Assembly (NCBI GenBank): GCA_964058845.1
Contig: CAXKVR010000376.1
Span: forward strand, 69,501-133,500
Origin: Carex sylvatica
Taxonomy: Eukaryota > Streptophyta > Magnoliopsida > Poales > Cyperaceae
Length of the DNA stretch: 64,000 nt
Reading direction: 5' to 3'
Shown here: positions 36,759-49,899 of the stretch, in pieces
Numbering within the stretch: position 1 is the stretch's first letter
Layout: the number at the start of each line of letters is the position of its first letter
The notes under the pieces: generated by a model
The model's database searches: none
The model's input: only the letters and a program-made list of their open reading frames with translations
Told to the model about the DNA's origin: nothing
Position numbers and translations under genes: made by a program

Positions 36759-37298
36759 TAGGGATGTCAATAACACTCTTTTATTCGTTTACTCGACCCG
36801 TATCGTATCCGATAAGACAAGTATGAGTAAAAAAAATATTCCGTAAACTTATCGGATACGGATAAAAATTTGTTTTCGTTATCTAAATAGATAAGAGTAC
36901 GGATAAAGTCTATTTCGTACCCGTTACCCGATTAGATAATTATAAAAAAAATTATATATATTATTTATATTAATTAGCATTGAAAATAGTACTTTAATTA
37001 GTTTACTTGTCCTTAGTATTGATCAGATTTTATTTCAATAGAGTACTATAAATGTGTGAAATGAATGTATATATTTTTATATTTTATTTAATAAATAACA
37101 AAAATAATTAATATATTAGTATTATCCGTTATTTATCCGCTACCATTTCGTTATCTGATAACCATAATGGATAAGGGTACGGTACAAATAAGATAATTTG
37201 TAGCGAGTAAAAATAGAGTACGAATAAAGATAATTTGTAATGAATACAAATATGAAAATACTTTCACCTGACTTTTATCGTACCCGTTGACACCCCTA
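36759..37298. mobile_element. Non-autonomous hAT-like element, 540 bp
   Basis: Ends TAGGGATGTCAATAAC and GTTGACACCCCTA with flanks CTCTACAT (36751-36758) and CCCTACAT (37299-37306), 7 of 8 matching. The subterminal regions carry CGGATA/GATAAG-type motifs. Confidence 0.8.
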
Positions 37299-38868
37299 CC
37301 CTACATTGATGTTGTCCTTGCCAAAGGGCAAAACATTTATTTCAAAAGTATTCTTTATGATTTTTTTTTTAAAGGTTCTTTTATGAGGTTTTAGTTTATT
37401 GCATGATAGATGTGCTAGTGTATTTTATTTTAAGACAAAAAACATTTGTCAATTGCTTATATATATAGTATTTTTCTTTGGACGTTTCTCATTCTTACTC
37501 GTGTGTTGTTTTAATTTTGTTTGTGCTAGTATCCCCGAAAGATATCAGAGTTATATATTATCTGGCTTTGATATTTCACATTCATATTCAAACATTGTAC
37601 TAATAAGCAGGTAGAACTAGAAAATTTAGTAGGGGGCTCAAACATAAAATATATAGTAATTAATTTGTGATTAGTGAGATTTAAACTCAAAATTTCTCAA
37701 ACACAAAATAAAGTCTTAATCACTGCAAACACACATCTAACATTTTATGAGGAGGAACTAATCTATATAAAAACTTGAAGGAAATAAAAATTCAATTAAA
37801 TTTCAACCTATGTAATTAAAAATTTCAAAATCATAGAGTGTCTTAATACTGTCTGTGCTAAGTGTAGATCCAGCCCTACCATTAAGTAGTTGACATCTAG
37901 GCTGTGCTTCAATTAGAGGTACGCGGAGGGAGAGGAAGGAAGAAGTGTCGTGCGGAGGAGAATCTCATCCCATACCGCAGTTGTTCAATACTTTCTCCTG
38001 ATCCAGAAGAAGTGAACGGAAGAGGGAGCGAAGGTGAAACCCTACTGTTCGGAGGGAAGAGAAAGGTCGTAAAGTGTTGTTTTTTTTCAAATTTTGTCAC
38101 CTCCAATTCGGAGTTTAAAAAAGCCACCTCCGATCTGTTCTTTCCCATCCCTTTAATGAGGGTTGTCACCCTCGTTTCTGGAGCACAGCCCTAATGCCCT
38201 AGATGAGAATTTCAAATTGCTCATTTGATGTAGCTCGCCAGGTCGCTGCCTCAGTGTCCCTGACCAGCAATACTGTACCAGTTTGATAGAATCAGGTACA
38301 TGTATGATGTAATTAATGGTCTGTTACCAATATCAACCTTTGTGTTAGTATGGTATACCAGTTTGATTTTATAATTATTTGTTCACTTTGTATTTGAATA
38401 CATATCTCTTTTTCGGCATCATGATATTTTTTTCAACGTTGCTTGGATAATTGAATTCAAGCACCAATCTGATCAGTATAACGTATGGTTTCAATTGGAT
38501 ATGTTGTGATACATATAGAATTTTTTTTTTTTTATGGAGCCAGTTTAAAATATCCATTTTCGCAGATATTTAGAATTGTCCTTATTAGCCTACTAATTGA
38601 TTTTATTGTCTCATATTTTACTAGAAAAAAATTAATTTACTTTCATTAATATCAAATTTGTTTTTAAATTTACTTTCTTTAATATCAAATCTGTATGTCA
38701 AGGAAGTAAAAAGACAACAAAAAAAAAAAAAAAAACTTAAGTATGACTTAACTTTAGACTTCAACTAAACAAAAAGTACCAAGTTAGTACTTTAAATTTT
38801 AGTCCTCAACCAAACATGAATAATATAGAATGTCCTAAGTTAGAATAATAACCAGCTTAGACCTTAAA
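37299..38868. other. Non-coding stretch with a GC-richer patch
   Basis: An overlapping pair of ORFs at 37904-38194 (+) and 37909-38169 (-) marks a patch richer in G and A than its surroundings. Neither product resembles a protein I know. Otherwise nothing is seen. Confidence 0.4.
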
Positions 38869-39358
38869 AGGTATGTTTGGATGTGTCAAGAATAGAGGCT
38901 ATTCTAAAATAGCGGTTATTTGGAATAGCAATGTGCATCTAAACAATATTTTTGCTATTCGGAATAGTTAGAATAGCTGTTATTCTCTATTCCTTATAAA
39001 TGTTGGAATAGCTTCTATTCGAAAATATGAAGAGAGAGGAAAAAATAATTCTTTCTCGGATCTTCGTCAACACACTCCCGAAATAACAAAATTGACACTA
39101 CTTTATGTTATCTCCACGTTGTTATAATTCGTTTAAGACCCACTTGCCTATATTTTCTCTTAATTAGCACCTTGTTAACACTATTATTTATCAGTTACAA
39201 GTTTACAACTATTCACTATTTCAAATGTACAATCCAAACAATATTTTTACTAATCCGAATAGCACCATTTTCACACTAATCTAAAATTCACTATTTTTTC
39301 TTTATTCTTGTTTACTATTCTCAAATTTCACTATTCTAGCTCTCATCCAAACATATCC
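38869..39358. mobile_element. Foldback MITE with GGTATGTTTGGATG ends
   Basis: GGTATGTTTGGATG (38869-38882) and CATCCAAACATATCC (39344-39358) are inverted, and AGAATAG/CTATTC motifs recur inside. About 490 bp, with no coding sequence. Confidence 0.6.
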
Positions 39359-39792
39359 AAAAACTTTAGACCTTAGCCAAACACTACATTTTAAGGTTTG
39401 AAAACAGTTGTCAATGCATGTGCAATTGTGCATGCTATTTGGACTTATTCAATAAATTCTATAATAATTAATAAATAATATATTTTGTCAAAAAAAATAA
39501 TAATATATAGGTCATTTATTACTCCTCTTTGGAAAATGTAGTCATACTAATTAGGATCATAATAATTATTCTCACACCTTTATCCCTTCATTATTCGCAT
39601 ACTTAACTTTCATAACTATCGATCACTAAAACATTAATAAAAATGACTATTTAGAAGAAAGCATCAAAGTATTTAACATGAACAATATAAGTATTAATTT
39701 TTATTAAAGAAACTACATTTTCGTACGTAAATAACTATCTCGCACATCTGTCTCCGCACATAACTTCCATAATTGTCTGGGGGACTACTATT

Positions 39793-39906
39793 TTCCAATA
39801 TTATCTATGAGCTACAAGTTGAATAAGATTATGCACAATGGGTGTAAATTTCCATTTTCCAATATTATCTATGAGCAACAAGTTGAATAAGATTATGCAC
39901 AATTGG
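39793..39906. repeat. Tandem repeat, about 63 bp x 2
   Basis: Two copies share CCAATATTATCTATGAGC and GTTGAATAAGATTATGCACA. A relative occurs in reverse orientation at about 36185-36215. Confidence 0.7.
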
Positions 39907-39956
39907 CATGTCAACCTCAAATATGTTAAAGCCCCATTAGGAGGAAAAGTTACAAT

Positions 39957-40489
39957 TAGGGGTGTTCAAACGGTTCGGTTTAATCGGTTTTGGACCGAAT
40001 CGAATTAGTTCGGTTTAAACGGTTCGGTTATTTCGGTTTATTGGGTCGGTTCGGTTGAATTTTCAAAACCGAATTAGAACTTTGGTTCGGTTCGGTTTGA
40101 AAAATTTCAAAACCGAAATAACCGAACCGACCGAACTTTCATATAATATGAATTTGATCCGAACCACCCGGTTTATTTCTTAATACTCCGGTTTATTTCT
40201 TAATCAATTGCTTTAAATACTTGATTTATTTATAAATATCTTAGTTTATTTCTTAATACTCCGGTTTATTTCTTAATATACTTCGGTTTATTATAAATCA
40301 ATTGTTTTAAATAAAAAAATTAATTAATTTCGGTTTGAACCGAACAAACTGAAATAAAACTTCGGTTCGGTTCGGTTCGGTTGCAATACTAATTCGGTTC
40401 GGTTCGGTTCTATTTTTAAAACCGAATTATAACTTTGGTTTGCCAAGTTCGATTCAGTTTCAACCGAACCGAACCGATGAACACCCCTA
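39957..40489. mobile_element. Non-autonomous hAT-like element with CGGTTCGG motifs
   Basis: 533 bp, ends TAGGGGTGTTCAAACGG and CCGATGAACACCCCTA, with a perfect 8-bp target duplication GTTACAAT (39949-39956, 40490-40497). Many TTCGG/CCGAA repeats near both ends. Confidence 0.9.
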
Positions 40490-41250
40490 GTTACAATATA
40501 ACCTCAGGGAAACATATCCTTGTTACCTTTTCGTAGTTAATCACTTAATCTTTTATTTCCTCTAATTCCTCTTCTTTTTTTTAATAAAGAAAAAGGAAGC
40601 CGCCCTCTATGGATTTTTATATCATTTTTGAACAAAATTGGCAGTATGAATTTACCTGTGTTATACAACATATTTCCATTGAGGATATGATCATGCATAT
40701 TATGGATTGATTCGTACTATAGATTCATATTTTTATTTTAAAGTTTAAATAGTAGATCCAAGCAGTTAAAACCAATATCCATATAAAAAATTATATTTAA
40801 AAAAAATATATACTATTTTTTTTAGATAGATAAAAAATCACTTGATATAATTTTGAACCATATGAAAATAGCAATATGCTATAAGGATACAATCAGAAAA
40901 CTATCTGCTACAATTTAGATTTTCTTTCACTTAATTTGCGAAATATCTCTACATTTTATGAAAATTGACGTAACAAACAACTATATTGCACACAAAATTT
41001 GGTCTTATCAGAAAAAAAGAATAACGAAATACACCAACTCAATTTAATAAAAAGAAAAAAGAAATACACTGACTCAACTCAAAAACTTTCCAGAAATGCA
41101 TTCTCCTTGATAAATTATGAGATTCAATTAGTAAGATAAATAATGAATTAAAACTGAAAAGAGAGAGGGATGCACTGAGGAAAAAATTAGGAGAAATGAA
41201 TTAAAACAAAGGGGGAAAAAAACAAAATGTTTTAGACATTGACAAGCGTT

Positions 41251-41405
41251 ACAAGAAGGTAGGTACTTTTCGCGAGGATAAAAAGTACATTTATGACGGT
41301 ACTCCGTCGCTAAAAGTACCGTCACTAATAGAAAAGCACATTTATGATGGTATTCCGTCGCTAAAAGTCACTTTTTATCCTCGCGAAAAGTGCCTACCTT
41401 CTTGT
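41251..41405. mobile_element. CACTA-like foldback relic
   Basis: ACAAGAAGGTAGG..CTTTTCGCGAGGATAAAAAGT and its inverted copy form about 36-bp arms. Inside are GACGGTA.TCCGTCGCTAAAAGT repeats, typical of CACTA subterminal motifs. Confidence 0.6.
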
Positions 41406-41429
41406 TGTACGTTCGACCGAGGACTAAAC

Positions 41430-41720
41430 TAAGGCAGATTTAAGGAAATCTATGTAATGTTTAGGTCTGTTTAGATCAGTCAACACAGTTAGTTAGATAG
41501 AGCAGATGTTAGTTAGCATACATAGTCTGTTAAGATGTTAGTTAGTTGAGATAGTTAGTTGTAACATACTATGCTTCTGTGATTAGCTTTCTAAAGCTTT
41601 GTATATAATTACTCTCCCTGTATAAAGGGCGTACCATGTACTGCTGAGAATTAATCAAGAATAATAAAATTCTTGTATTCACTATCTTACCTCTTCTGGT
41701 TTTAGACCGGACTAACTTTA
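41430..41720 (+). repeat. Possible LTR remnant
   Basis: GTTAGTTAGTTGAGATAG repeats, a TATA-like TGTATAAAGG and AATAATAAAATTCTTG in this order resemble the U3-R part of small copia LTRs. No paired LTR, PBS or defined ends. Confidence 0.35.
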
Positions 41721-42590
41721 AAGCTATTCCATATTAGATCAATCAGTTTAAATTTCGTTTCTGGAATAGTATAAGCCTAAAGCCTTTATTTCATCTTTAG
41801 TCCACAATCAAATATGAGTTATTATAGAAAAATAAACATACCATGCATATATAAAAGAGAAAAGGTTTTTAGTCCACAAGTTGTCCATGCATATATAAAT
41901 ATTAATAATTGAAGAAAAAAATTAAAATTAATTTTAATTTCGAAAAAATATTGATTCAAAAAAATTAATTTTGATGTAAAAATAATAATTTTGCATAATT
42001 TTCGGAGTTAATTTGAAAAACTGCAAGTTTGAGAAGTGGTTCAGTTTGAAAATATTGTAGAAGTACACTAAGTGGTCCCGCAGCAAGTACAGTTATTTTG
42101 TCAAGTCGTGCAAGTTGTAAGTACACAAAGTGGTCCCGCTGGATGTTATAATTTTAAAATGCATTTTGTATGTGATTCGTTATATGAAATTATAGTGTTG
42201 AGTTGAAATTTTACAGAATTTGCGTAAGTTAAATGACTATTTTTTTGTAAACAAACTGTGGACAACTAGTTGTGGATAATTAGATGCTTCCTATATAAAA
42301 ACTGCAAACTGCATATATACACACGGGATCTACGGAAAATAAGCTACCAAGTACCAACCCTAAAAAATTACGCATTAACGAGTGTTAATGTATTAGGAAT
42401 TGGTGGCGGTCCGATGCTATGTTAGAGATGTCTATTATGCACTAATATTCGTGCAGACAACTATAAAATTCGTACAGATCAAGTACATATAAATTTTGAT
42501 GTTGATTGAACGACTCTGACCGGACATCAGATCGCTTTTGATCTGATAGTCAGTATTATGCCCATCGGACCACCCTCACTACTCCGATGT

Positions 42591-42774
42591 AGTGTTGTAA
42601 ATAACGGTATGCGGTCGTCGGACGGACAGGGTATCGCCAAGCGATTTGCAACAGTTTTGCTCTCATTTTCTCAAACCTCCTAATAATCAGAAATAATCGA
42701 TCACAATCGTGAATAATCGGTCAATTAGTCAAAAAAATCCATAGCGGTTTGGTCACCGGCCGTGAACAACACTG
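42591..42774. mobile_element. Small foldback MITE, about 184 bp
   Basis: AGTGTTGT and ACAACACT termini with flanking CTCCGATGT and CTCCAATGT (9 bp, one mismatch), GC-richer than its surroundings. Confidence 0.5.
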
Positions 42775-43314
42775 CTCCAATGTATTATAGATATTTTAGA
42801 TTAAAATTAGAAGAGACAAATAGGTCAATTCTTCTCCGAATAGGACTAGGCACCAAATAATTGGAGTATACCCTTGTGCCTCAGATCGTTAATGGCAACA
42901 TGGAATCGTCCCAAAAAGCTAATTAAGATCCAGCTGCTCAAATTGAATTAATAGTGTGAAAAAAGAACCAAAGAATGTAAAGAACATACATTCTACACTA
43001 ATGTCCAACTGCATGCCTTCTGCTTGAAGGCAGAGCAAAAGCAACAATTGAGAAGGTATGAAGTCACGCTCAAAAAATGATGTAACAGTTGGTGGTTACA
43101 AATGTGTGCGAGAGAAAGACCTTAGTGGGCCCCTTTGATTGGTAGGAAAAAAGGAATTGAAAAAACAAAAAATGAGAACCATTTTATTATAATTTATGTT
43201 CATTTTCCTATTTTTTTAGTTATCATTTGAAAAAAAATACAGAGTTGACATATAATTGGAAAAAAAATTAAAATTATAAGGTATACAGATATTATCCGAG
43301 TACCACCCATGAGT

Positions 43315-43709
43315 GATGAGAATTTTTTATTCATAGTAATTATAAAATTCAGATGTACCTCATTTTCAACCAATATACTAAACAGATAGAGTACGAAAAT
43401 ATATAGAGTACCTCGTTTTCAACCAATATAGTAAGACCGTCAGCATTGATCGCGATCCAATATTTTATGAATCTGAGGCAATACCCACGATCCATCTTTT
43501 TTTTGTTTTCTTTTTTGTAAAACGGTTTAAAATTGCGGTTTAAGTTTTTTTTTTTTTTTTTTTTTTTAAGATGGATCGTGGGCATTGCCTCATATTCATA
43601 AAATGTTGGATCGCAATCAATGCTGACGATCTTACTATATTAATTGAAAACGAAGTACTCTATCTGTTTCCGTACATCTGAATTTTATAATTACTATGAA
43701 TAAAAAATT
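43315..43709. mobile_element. Foldback MITE with 9-bp target duplication, 395 bp
   Basis: Long imperfect palindrome: the arm starting AATTTTTTATTCATAGTAAT is inverted at the right end. A perfect 9-bp direct repeat CCCATGAGT flanks it (43306-43314 and 43710-43718), as MULE-type elements make. A T-run marks the loop region. The 78-aa minus ORF here is a by-product. Confidence 0.75.
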
Positions 43710-43718
43710 CCCATGAGT

Positions 43719-45063
43719 AACACACATATATTATTTACACACTATCCAAATGTGACATCCTTACAAGTTGTGGCATGCATGTATTACCAAATTTTTGGGT
43801 GGTGTGCACATAATATTTGTCTACCACCCTTGGGTAGTGCTCAAATAACATCTGCTTACTGGATAACTTTGAAAAAAAATTCAATTCCACGTCAACTTTC
43901 TAATTACTATTTTTTCAAGGGGTAACTAAAAAATTCGGGTTCTTTTTTGTGTTTTTGGGTAAAAAATCTGGAGAAAAATGTTTCTTTTATTTTACAACTA
44001 TTTCATGTTCTTTAACAAATCAAATTACACTAATTCAGAAAAATTTACTATTTTTTGTAAATTTCCTTGTTCTTTATTTTCTAAGACATTAAAACGGGCC
44101 CATAATAGGAAAAAAGCAATGTTAAAGACTTTATATGACTGCTGATTAGAGACAACGTCAATAACAAGTGATCAACGACAAGTGCATGCATGTGATTGCA
44201 AAAAATGTGATGCAAAAAGATGTGCACATGTGTGTATATATATATGCAGGTTAATTGCATGGCGACTAGGACTGAAAACCTGAAAGTGTATATGTAGCTT
44301 TGGCGTGCATGTTACATTAATTCATGGCAGTTACATGCACGTTTTTATGGCACTATATGCTCAAAATAATGATACTTTACATAATTCCAGCAAATGTAAA
44401 TAATTAGTTAATTAGATTCATAATATAATTTTAATTTTTTTAATCTTGTATAATGAAATTTTATTTTATTTTCTGTTTTTTTCTAAGAAAAAAAAATTAT
44501 ATAGTTCACCTCTTTTTATAAAATGATAAATAGAATTTTATTTTATAGTTGTGGAGATTTTAATTCAAATTTTAGTTATCACAGATTATGTATTTTACGT
44601 TTCAGTCTTCTAATTTACTTATTTATTATTTTGCCTCTCCCATTCTGCATAAGTACATACACTGATAATTAACAGGTTCGATCATAACTTCAAGATACTT
44701 TCTAGATAGGTATAAAATAAAAGCCTAATTGATTGATTGTGAAGATGAGGACCATTTAATTAATTCTACATAATTATCCTTTAGAAAGGGTGTATATACA
44801 TATATAACTATATAATATATATAATCATTAAATCCCCTAGGCCAAGGGGACGTCATATATTTTAGTGGAATTGACAAGTCTTAATATTGGCATGTCTAAT
44901 TTATTGTAGACTTTAATTAGGTTTGCACCAGTTGGCAAATCTTGTTTAGGAGAATGTTCAGGACAAAGCTATAGCAGTCCATTATAATTTAATATTATTT
45001 TTGTTATCCAATAATTGAACATTAATTAAGAAAAGGGACAAAATAATACAAATGGTCCTCTCT
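43719..45063. other. Non-coding AT-rich stretch
   Basis: No gene, RNA or delimited element is recognised. Confidence 0.5.
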
Positions 45064-45195
45064 TAGGGGGATGAAAATGGTATGGATGATATCCGATTCA
45101 TATTTGATCCGTATTCTACAGATTAGATGTAGATATCCAATATTCGAATATCCATATTAATATGATTTTACGTTTCAATTATTCATATATGAATA

Positions 45196-45237
<42 letters not shown>

Positions 45238-45440
45238 TATATTTTAATATATATTTTAATATATATTATGAAAAAATTATATTATTCACCATTATAATTA
45301 GATAAAATATTATGAACTTCAGTATTTTCTATATTATTTTAATAAATATCCGATCCGATCCGCATCTGTATCCATATCCAGCTGATATCCGGTCCATATT
45401 TGTATCCAAAAAATTAAAAAGGAATATGAATACAGGACCG
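45064..45440. mobile_element. Truncated hAT-like element with TATCCG motifs
   Basis: Starts TAGGGGGATGAAAATGG and contains TATCCG/CGGATA-type motifs and a long (AT)n tract (about 45197-45234). The expected right terminus is missing; it runs into another element at about 45435. Confidence 0.5.
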
Positions 45441-45518
45441 GTCCTGAAGATTTTGAGGTCCGGGGCAGGAGAAAATTTGGAACCCTTTATATATACAATT
45501 TTTTTATGAGACCGGTAC

Positions 45519-45906
45519 ACTTCCATAAGTACATCAACACCATATGCCTATTAAGTCATTTTTATATTTTTAAAGTCCAAACAGTCGATTCGAATCGTTC
45601 AATATGGTATCCATATTAAAACGTGCTTGGAGACCAAATTTTATATTTTTTTTAGAAATTTTTTACTATTTTTAAGATAGGTAGAAAATTCATTCATTCA
45701 GAAGATTATGAACCATAAAAAAATAATGATTTTCTACTTACCTTAAAAAATAGTAAAAAATAAATAAATAAAAAATGTAAAGTTTGGTCTCCACAAGCAC
45801 GTTTTAATATGTATATCATGTTGAATGGTTTGGATCAACTATTTGGACTTTTAAAATACAAAAATGACTTGTAAGCATATGGTGTTGAAGTACTTATGGA
45901 AGCGAA
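45519..45906. mobile_element. Foldback element, about 388 bp
   Basis: Arms ACTTCCATAAGTACATCAAC and its inverse continue through GTCCAAA and GGAGACCAAATTTTA, the core shared with the elements at 58967-63490. It interrupts a sequence with CAGGACCGG/CAGGGC ends (about 45434-46130). Confidence 0.65.
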
Positions 45907-46456
45907 TAAGTGATTAGCAAGTCTGATTTTTTATTGATATGCTAATAGATCATACATATTTATAGAAAAATTTGAACTCTTTATATATACAAAATTTGAG
46001 TTGTAATATTTTATTTTGTTTTAATATGTACAAATTATTATTTTTTATATATATACAAACTATTTTTTTTTAGGACCCTTGAATTTTGGGGTTAGGGGCG
46101 GTCGCCCTGGCTGCACAACACCAGGGCCGAATACTGTAACTACTTCTACATGCTGTATAATTATACAATATATCCCATAAAATATATCAGTTAATCACAA
46201 AATATCCAGCAACTATTTGAAGTGGTCCCATGATAGTTAAAAACAAATTGCAACTTGCACTACATGACAAAAAATTATACTTTCAAACTGTACTTTCAGA
46301 AATTGCAGTTATAGGAAGTTATTGGCAGTTAATGTTAGTTATTAGCAGTTATTTTGACAAAAAAAACGTGATAAAAATACAAAATTAAATTTCCCAATTA
46401 ATTTTTTTTATTCTTTTTTCTCGATTTAATGAACACACAAATAAATCATCAACATA

Positions 46457-47165
46457 TTGAATACTGTAAAATTGACCACTTTACCTATAAAAATAAAATG
46501 TACAAACTATAAAATTACAGACATGCAAAATTCGCAGATGAAAATAATATAATGTTAAAAAATATTAAGTTTCAATACTGTAAAATTATCAAATTAAATT
46601 GTGAAATCAAAAAGTAAAAACTATAAAATTACAAAATTGTAAAATTAGCAGATTAAATAAAATTTAAAAAATATCAATTTTCAATACTGTAAAATTATAA
46701 ACGTAAACTGTGAAAATAAAAAGTAAAAACTATAAATTTACAACAATGTAAAATTAGCAGATGAAAACGATTAAAATATAATTTAAAAATATAAATTTTC
46801 AATACTATAAAATTGTGAATTTAAACTATGAAAACAAAACGAAAAAACTATAAAATTTCAATAATGTAAAATAAGCATATGAAAAGGATAAAATAAAATA
46901 TAAAAGATACAAAATTTCAAAAAATAAAACATAACCTATAAATAATCAATACAGTAAAATTTCTAAATTTAAACTATAAATCAATTCCATGTACACTGTA
47001 AAATTTCTAAATCTAAACATACATCCATCATCTGTTCAACACAAACCATAATATTCACATCAGTTCAACAGCATTAGTTGAATACTGTAAAACCACAAGA
47101 TGCATATTGTAAAACTACAATATGCATATTGTAAAACTACAAAGTGAATACTGTAAAATAACCCG
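46457..47165. repeat. Degenerate tandem repeat built on AATACTGTAAAATT
   Basis: Units of about 110-118 bp begin near 46457, 46571, 46680 and 46798, each with TCAATACTGTAAAATT, AAAAACTATAAA and ATGTAAAATTAGCAGAT. Shorter ACTGTAAAA motifs continue to 47165. Confidence 0.7.
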
Positions 47166-47891
47166 ATTATGCTCCAGATCGCCTCGCTCTTATCTCTCTT
47201 CTCCAGATTGCCTCGCTCTCATCTTTCTCCACCATATCGCTCCTCCAGATCGTCCCTCTTAGATCGTCTCTCTCTATTAGAATCTAAGAGAGATGCCGGA
47301 GAATTCCGTCGAAGAGAAGAAAACGCCGACGAGTAGTGGCGCCAATGAGCGACGAGTAGTGGTGTTACCGTTGAAAAATGAACTGTAGGAGAGGAGGCTG
47401 TTCAGATCGCACGATTAAGAACCCGAGAGAGAGTACGTCGCAGCTGTCGTGGTTGTCACTGCCGTCGCCGTCGTCGTCAAAATTTGAATAAAGAATCAAA
47501 GTGAGGAGATCATTCAAAAGGTATCCATAAACCAAACCAGTGAGATAAACCTAGACATCGTTGTTCAATTACCATTTCTCTTCCTCTCTACGTAGATCAA
47601 TATAGGTCGGGGAGAGAGATTCAAAGTAACAGGAGCATATTTTGGGAAGATTATAATCGTATGGTATATGGATAAAGAGACGATCGGGAAGGAAGATTTA
47701 AATATGCAAAATTTGGGAAAAGGTTTTGAATTTCTGTTAGAATGTGGAGACCGGAGGCAGTTAAAGTCAGTTGAATTAGAGTCGGATAAGACTGTGGACA
47801 GATGGTGGACAAAACATGATAGACGGAAACCTTTTCTCTATAGTTTTACCGTTATCCGCTCCATTTTCACCTCTATCTTCTCTAATATATG
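47166..47891. other. GC-richer non-coding block
   Basis: CTC/TCG-rich sequence with GCCGTCGCCGTCGTCG near 47460 and an 82-codon ORF at 47668-47916 of no recognisable family. It could be the interior of a non-autonomous element whose flank is the array at 46457. Confidence 0.35.
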
Positions 47892-48101
47892 CAGTGGCAG
47901 AGCCACCCTCAAGTAATGGGGGTCAATTGATCTCCATTTATTTTTAAAATTTTTTGTATTTATACCCTATTTTCTATATAGTTAATAGCTAAATACTATG
48001 AACAATGTACATTTGACTCTCATTCACAGCATAAGTTTTTTATATATTTGACCTTCATTCTCGTCTGACCCCCATAGTCTGAAAGTCTGACTCCGTCCCT
48101 G
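47892..48101. mobile_element. hAT-like MITE, 210 bp
   Basis: Ends CAGTGGCAGAGCC and GACTCCGTCCCTG with a perfect 8-bp target duplication AATATATG (47884-47891, 48102-48109). Confidence 0.85.
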
Positions 48102-48109
48102 AATATATG

Positions 48110-49590
48110 TACAATATTACTAACGATCAGTATGGTTTTATATTGATAATCATATTTTGAATAGTTAAGTTTGTTAAATAATTAATTACTTGTTATGTAG
48201 AAAGTTATTTGATCAAAATTTAGTGTTCGTACCAGAAATAAATTGAGGCAATGCTTAAAATACGATTCTAAATATGTGCGTGGAAGGATACTGTATATCG
48301 TATATGAAGTATGTGGTTGTATATTCAAAATTATGTGCATATTCATATATACAGTTAAATTTATAACTTTTAGTATTTTCCTATGTACTTTAAACAAACA
48401 AAAATATAGTTAAGATAAACTTAAAATCATCATAAGCGCAAATTTAGACTTCGATTGTCATCTCATGCTAAAAAAATAAGATCTTATATTTGAATGCATG
48501 AGATGCTTAATTAGAAACTATAATAATGTAGCATGCTTCTTTTTTTACGGTTAATATTAGTGGATTTTGTTTTTGTCAAACAGTAGCATGCTACATTATA
48601 TTATTTTCTAAAATGAAGAAGGAAAATACATAATTGAAACTCTAAAACTAAAGGTTAATCCTTTCAAACTTGCTAGGATGCGCAAGAAGGAAAGGAAAAC
48701 AACACACACACACACACGCGAAAAAAATAAGAAAAAATAATATATCATCTCAAGTAGCCCTAGATTCATTCGCTTTCTTGAAAATGAACAGAAAAGATTT
48801 CAAATTTTCTATCGTGCAACATTTGTATGAGATTAAGCTGAGCTAATTTTATAATTATTATAATTAATAAAAAGTTTAAACAAAATTTAAAATATTCAAT
48901 TCATATAAAAAGAGGTGAGAAAAAAAAAGGCTCAAACAGCTGAGCTAGTAGTAAGGAAAGCAGGAAAACACAGAAATATAAAAAATAAAAAAATAAAAAT
49001 AGAAACATAAGTGCTACCAACTAGTAAAGTTTTAAAAAAAAAAGTACTGTTAATGTACTCGGATTAACTTATGAGCGGTAAGGTACTTTATGCTCCATCA
49101 TCATAGTTCCAGAGGAATTTACTTAGACATGTGGTCTAAGTCTCTTAATTAAATCTTTCAGTGATTATTTCTGAAACGTAAAATACACAATTTGTGGTGG
49201 CTAAAATATAAATTCAAGTTTCTATAATTATCAAAGGTTTAAATAACGTTTATCGCATCATAACGAACTGGTAAACAAAACAGCGCTATACCCAAATAGC
49301 GTCACTATAGCGCCATAGCTTTTATGGTCCGAAAATGCTATAGCGCGCTATTTAGAACCTTGATAATTACAAAGTAAAATTGTAAACACTAAATTATAGA
49401 CGCATGGTTAATATTTTATACAGGACCAAATAAAAGAAATACTTTAAAAAAATTAATTAAATTGTAATATACATAATTAGAAAATTTAAATTTACGAAAA
49501 TAGTCGAGTATTCCTGCATCAATATAAATTTGCCCATGTACCTGCAGTTATCATAAAAATATACTTTAAAAGTAATTACAAAAAAATTGT
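48110..49590. other. Non-coding AT-rich stretch
   Basis: Contains a short (CA)n tract at about 48701-48717 and, at about 49227-49375, a foldback relic with AGGTTTAAATAACG and TATTTAGAACCTT ends. No gene seen. Confidence 0.5.
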
Positions 49591-49899
49591 ATTTAATTTT
49601 TTCTTTTTAGAGAAATAAAGAGATCTAGCCTCTAAATTCCATTAATCGAGACACAAGTAGTGTCAATTTTACCAAAGAGAAATGACAGAAAAGTAAATAG
49701 AGTTTAAAAATAAACAAAGAAAAGAAGTTAAAAGAGAAAACAATAAAGGTTAATACAACAATTATGAGATGTTTATCTCATATTTTAGTTCTACATTATT
49801 CTAGTGCCCCCTGAACCTAGAACCTTGAACCAGCTTCTGTACTCCATTCTTATTTCTTGTGCTATAACCTCAGCTGAGTTGTGCTTTTCTGTGAACGTG

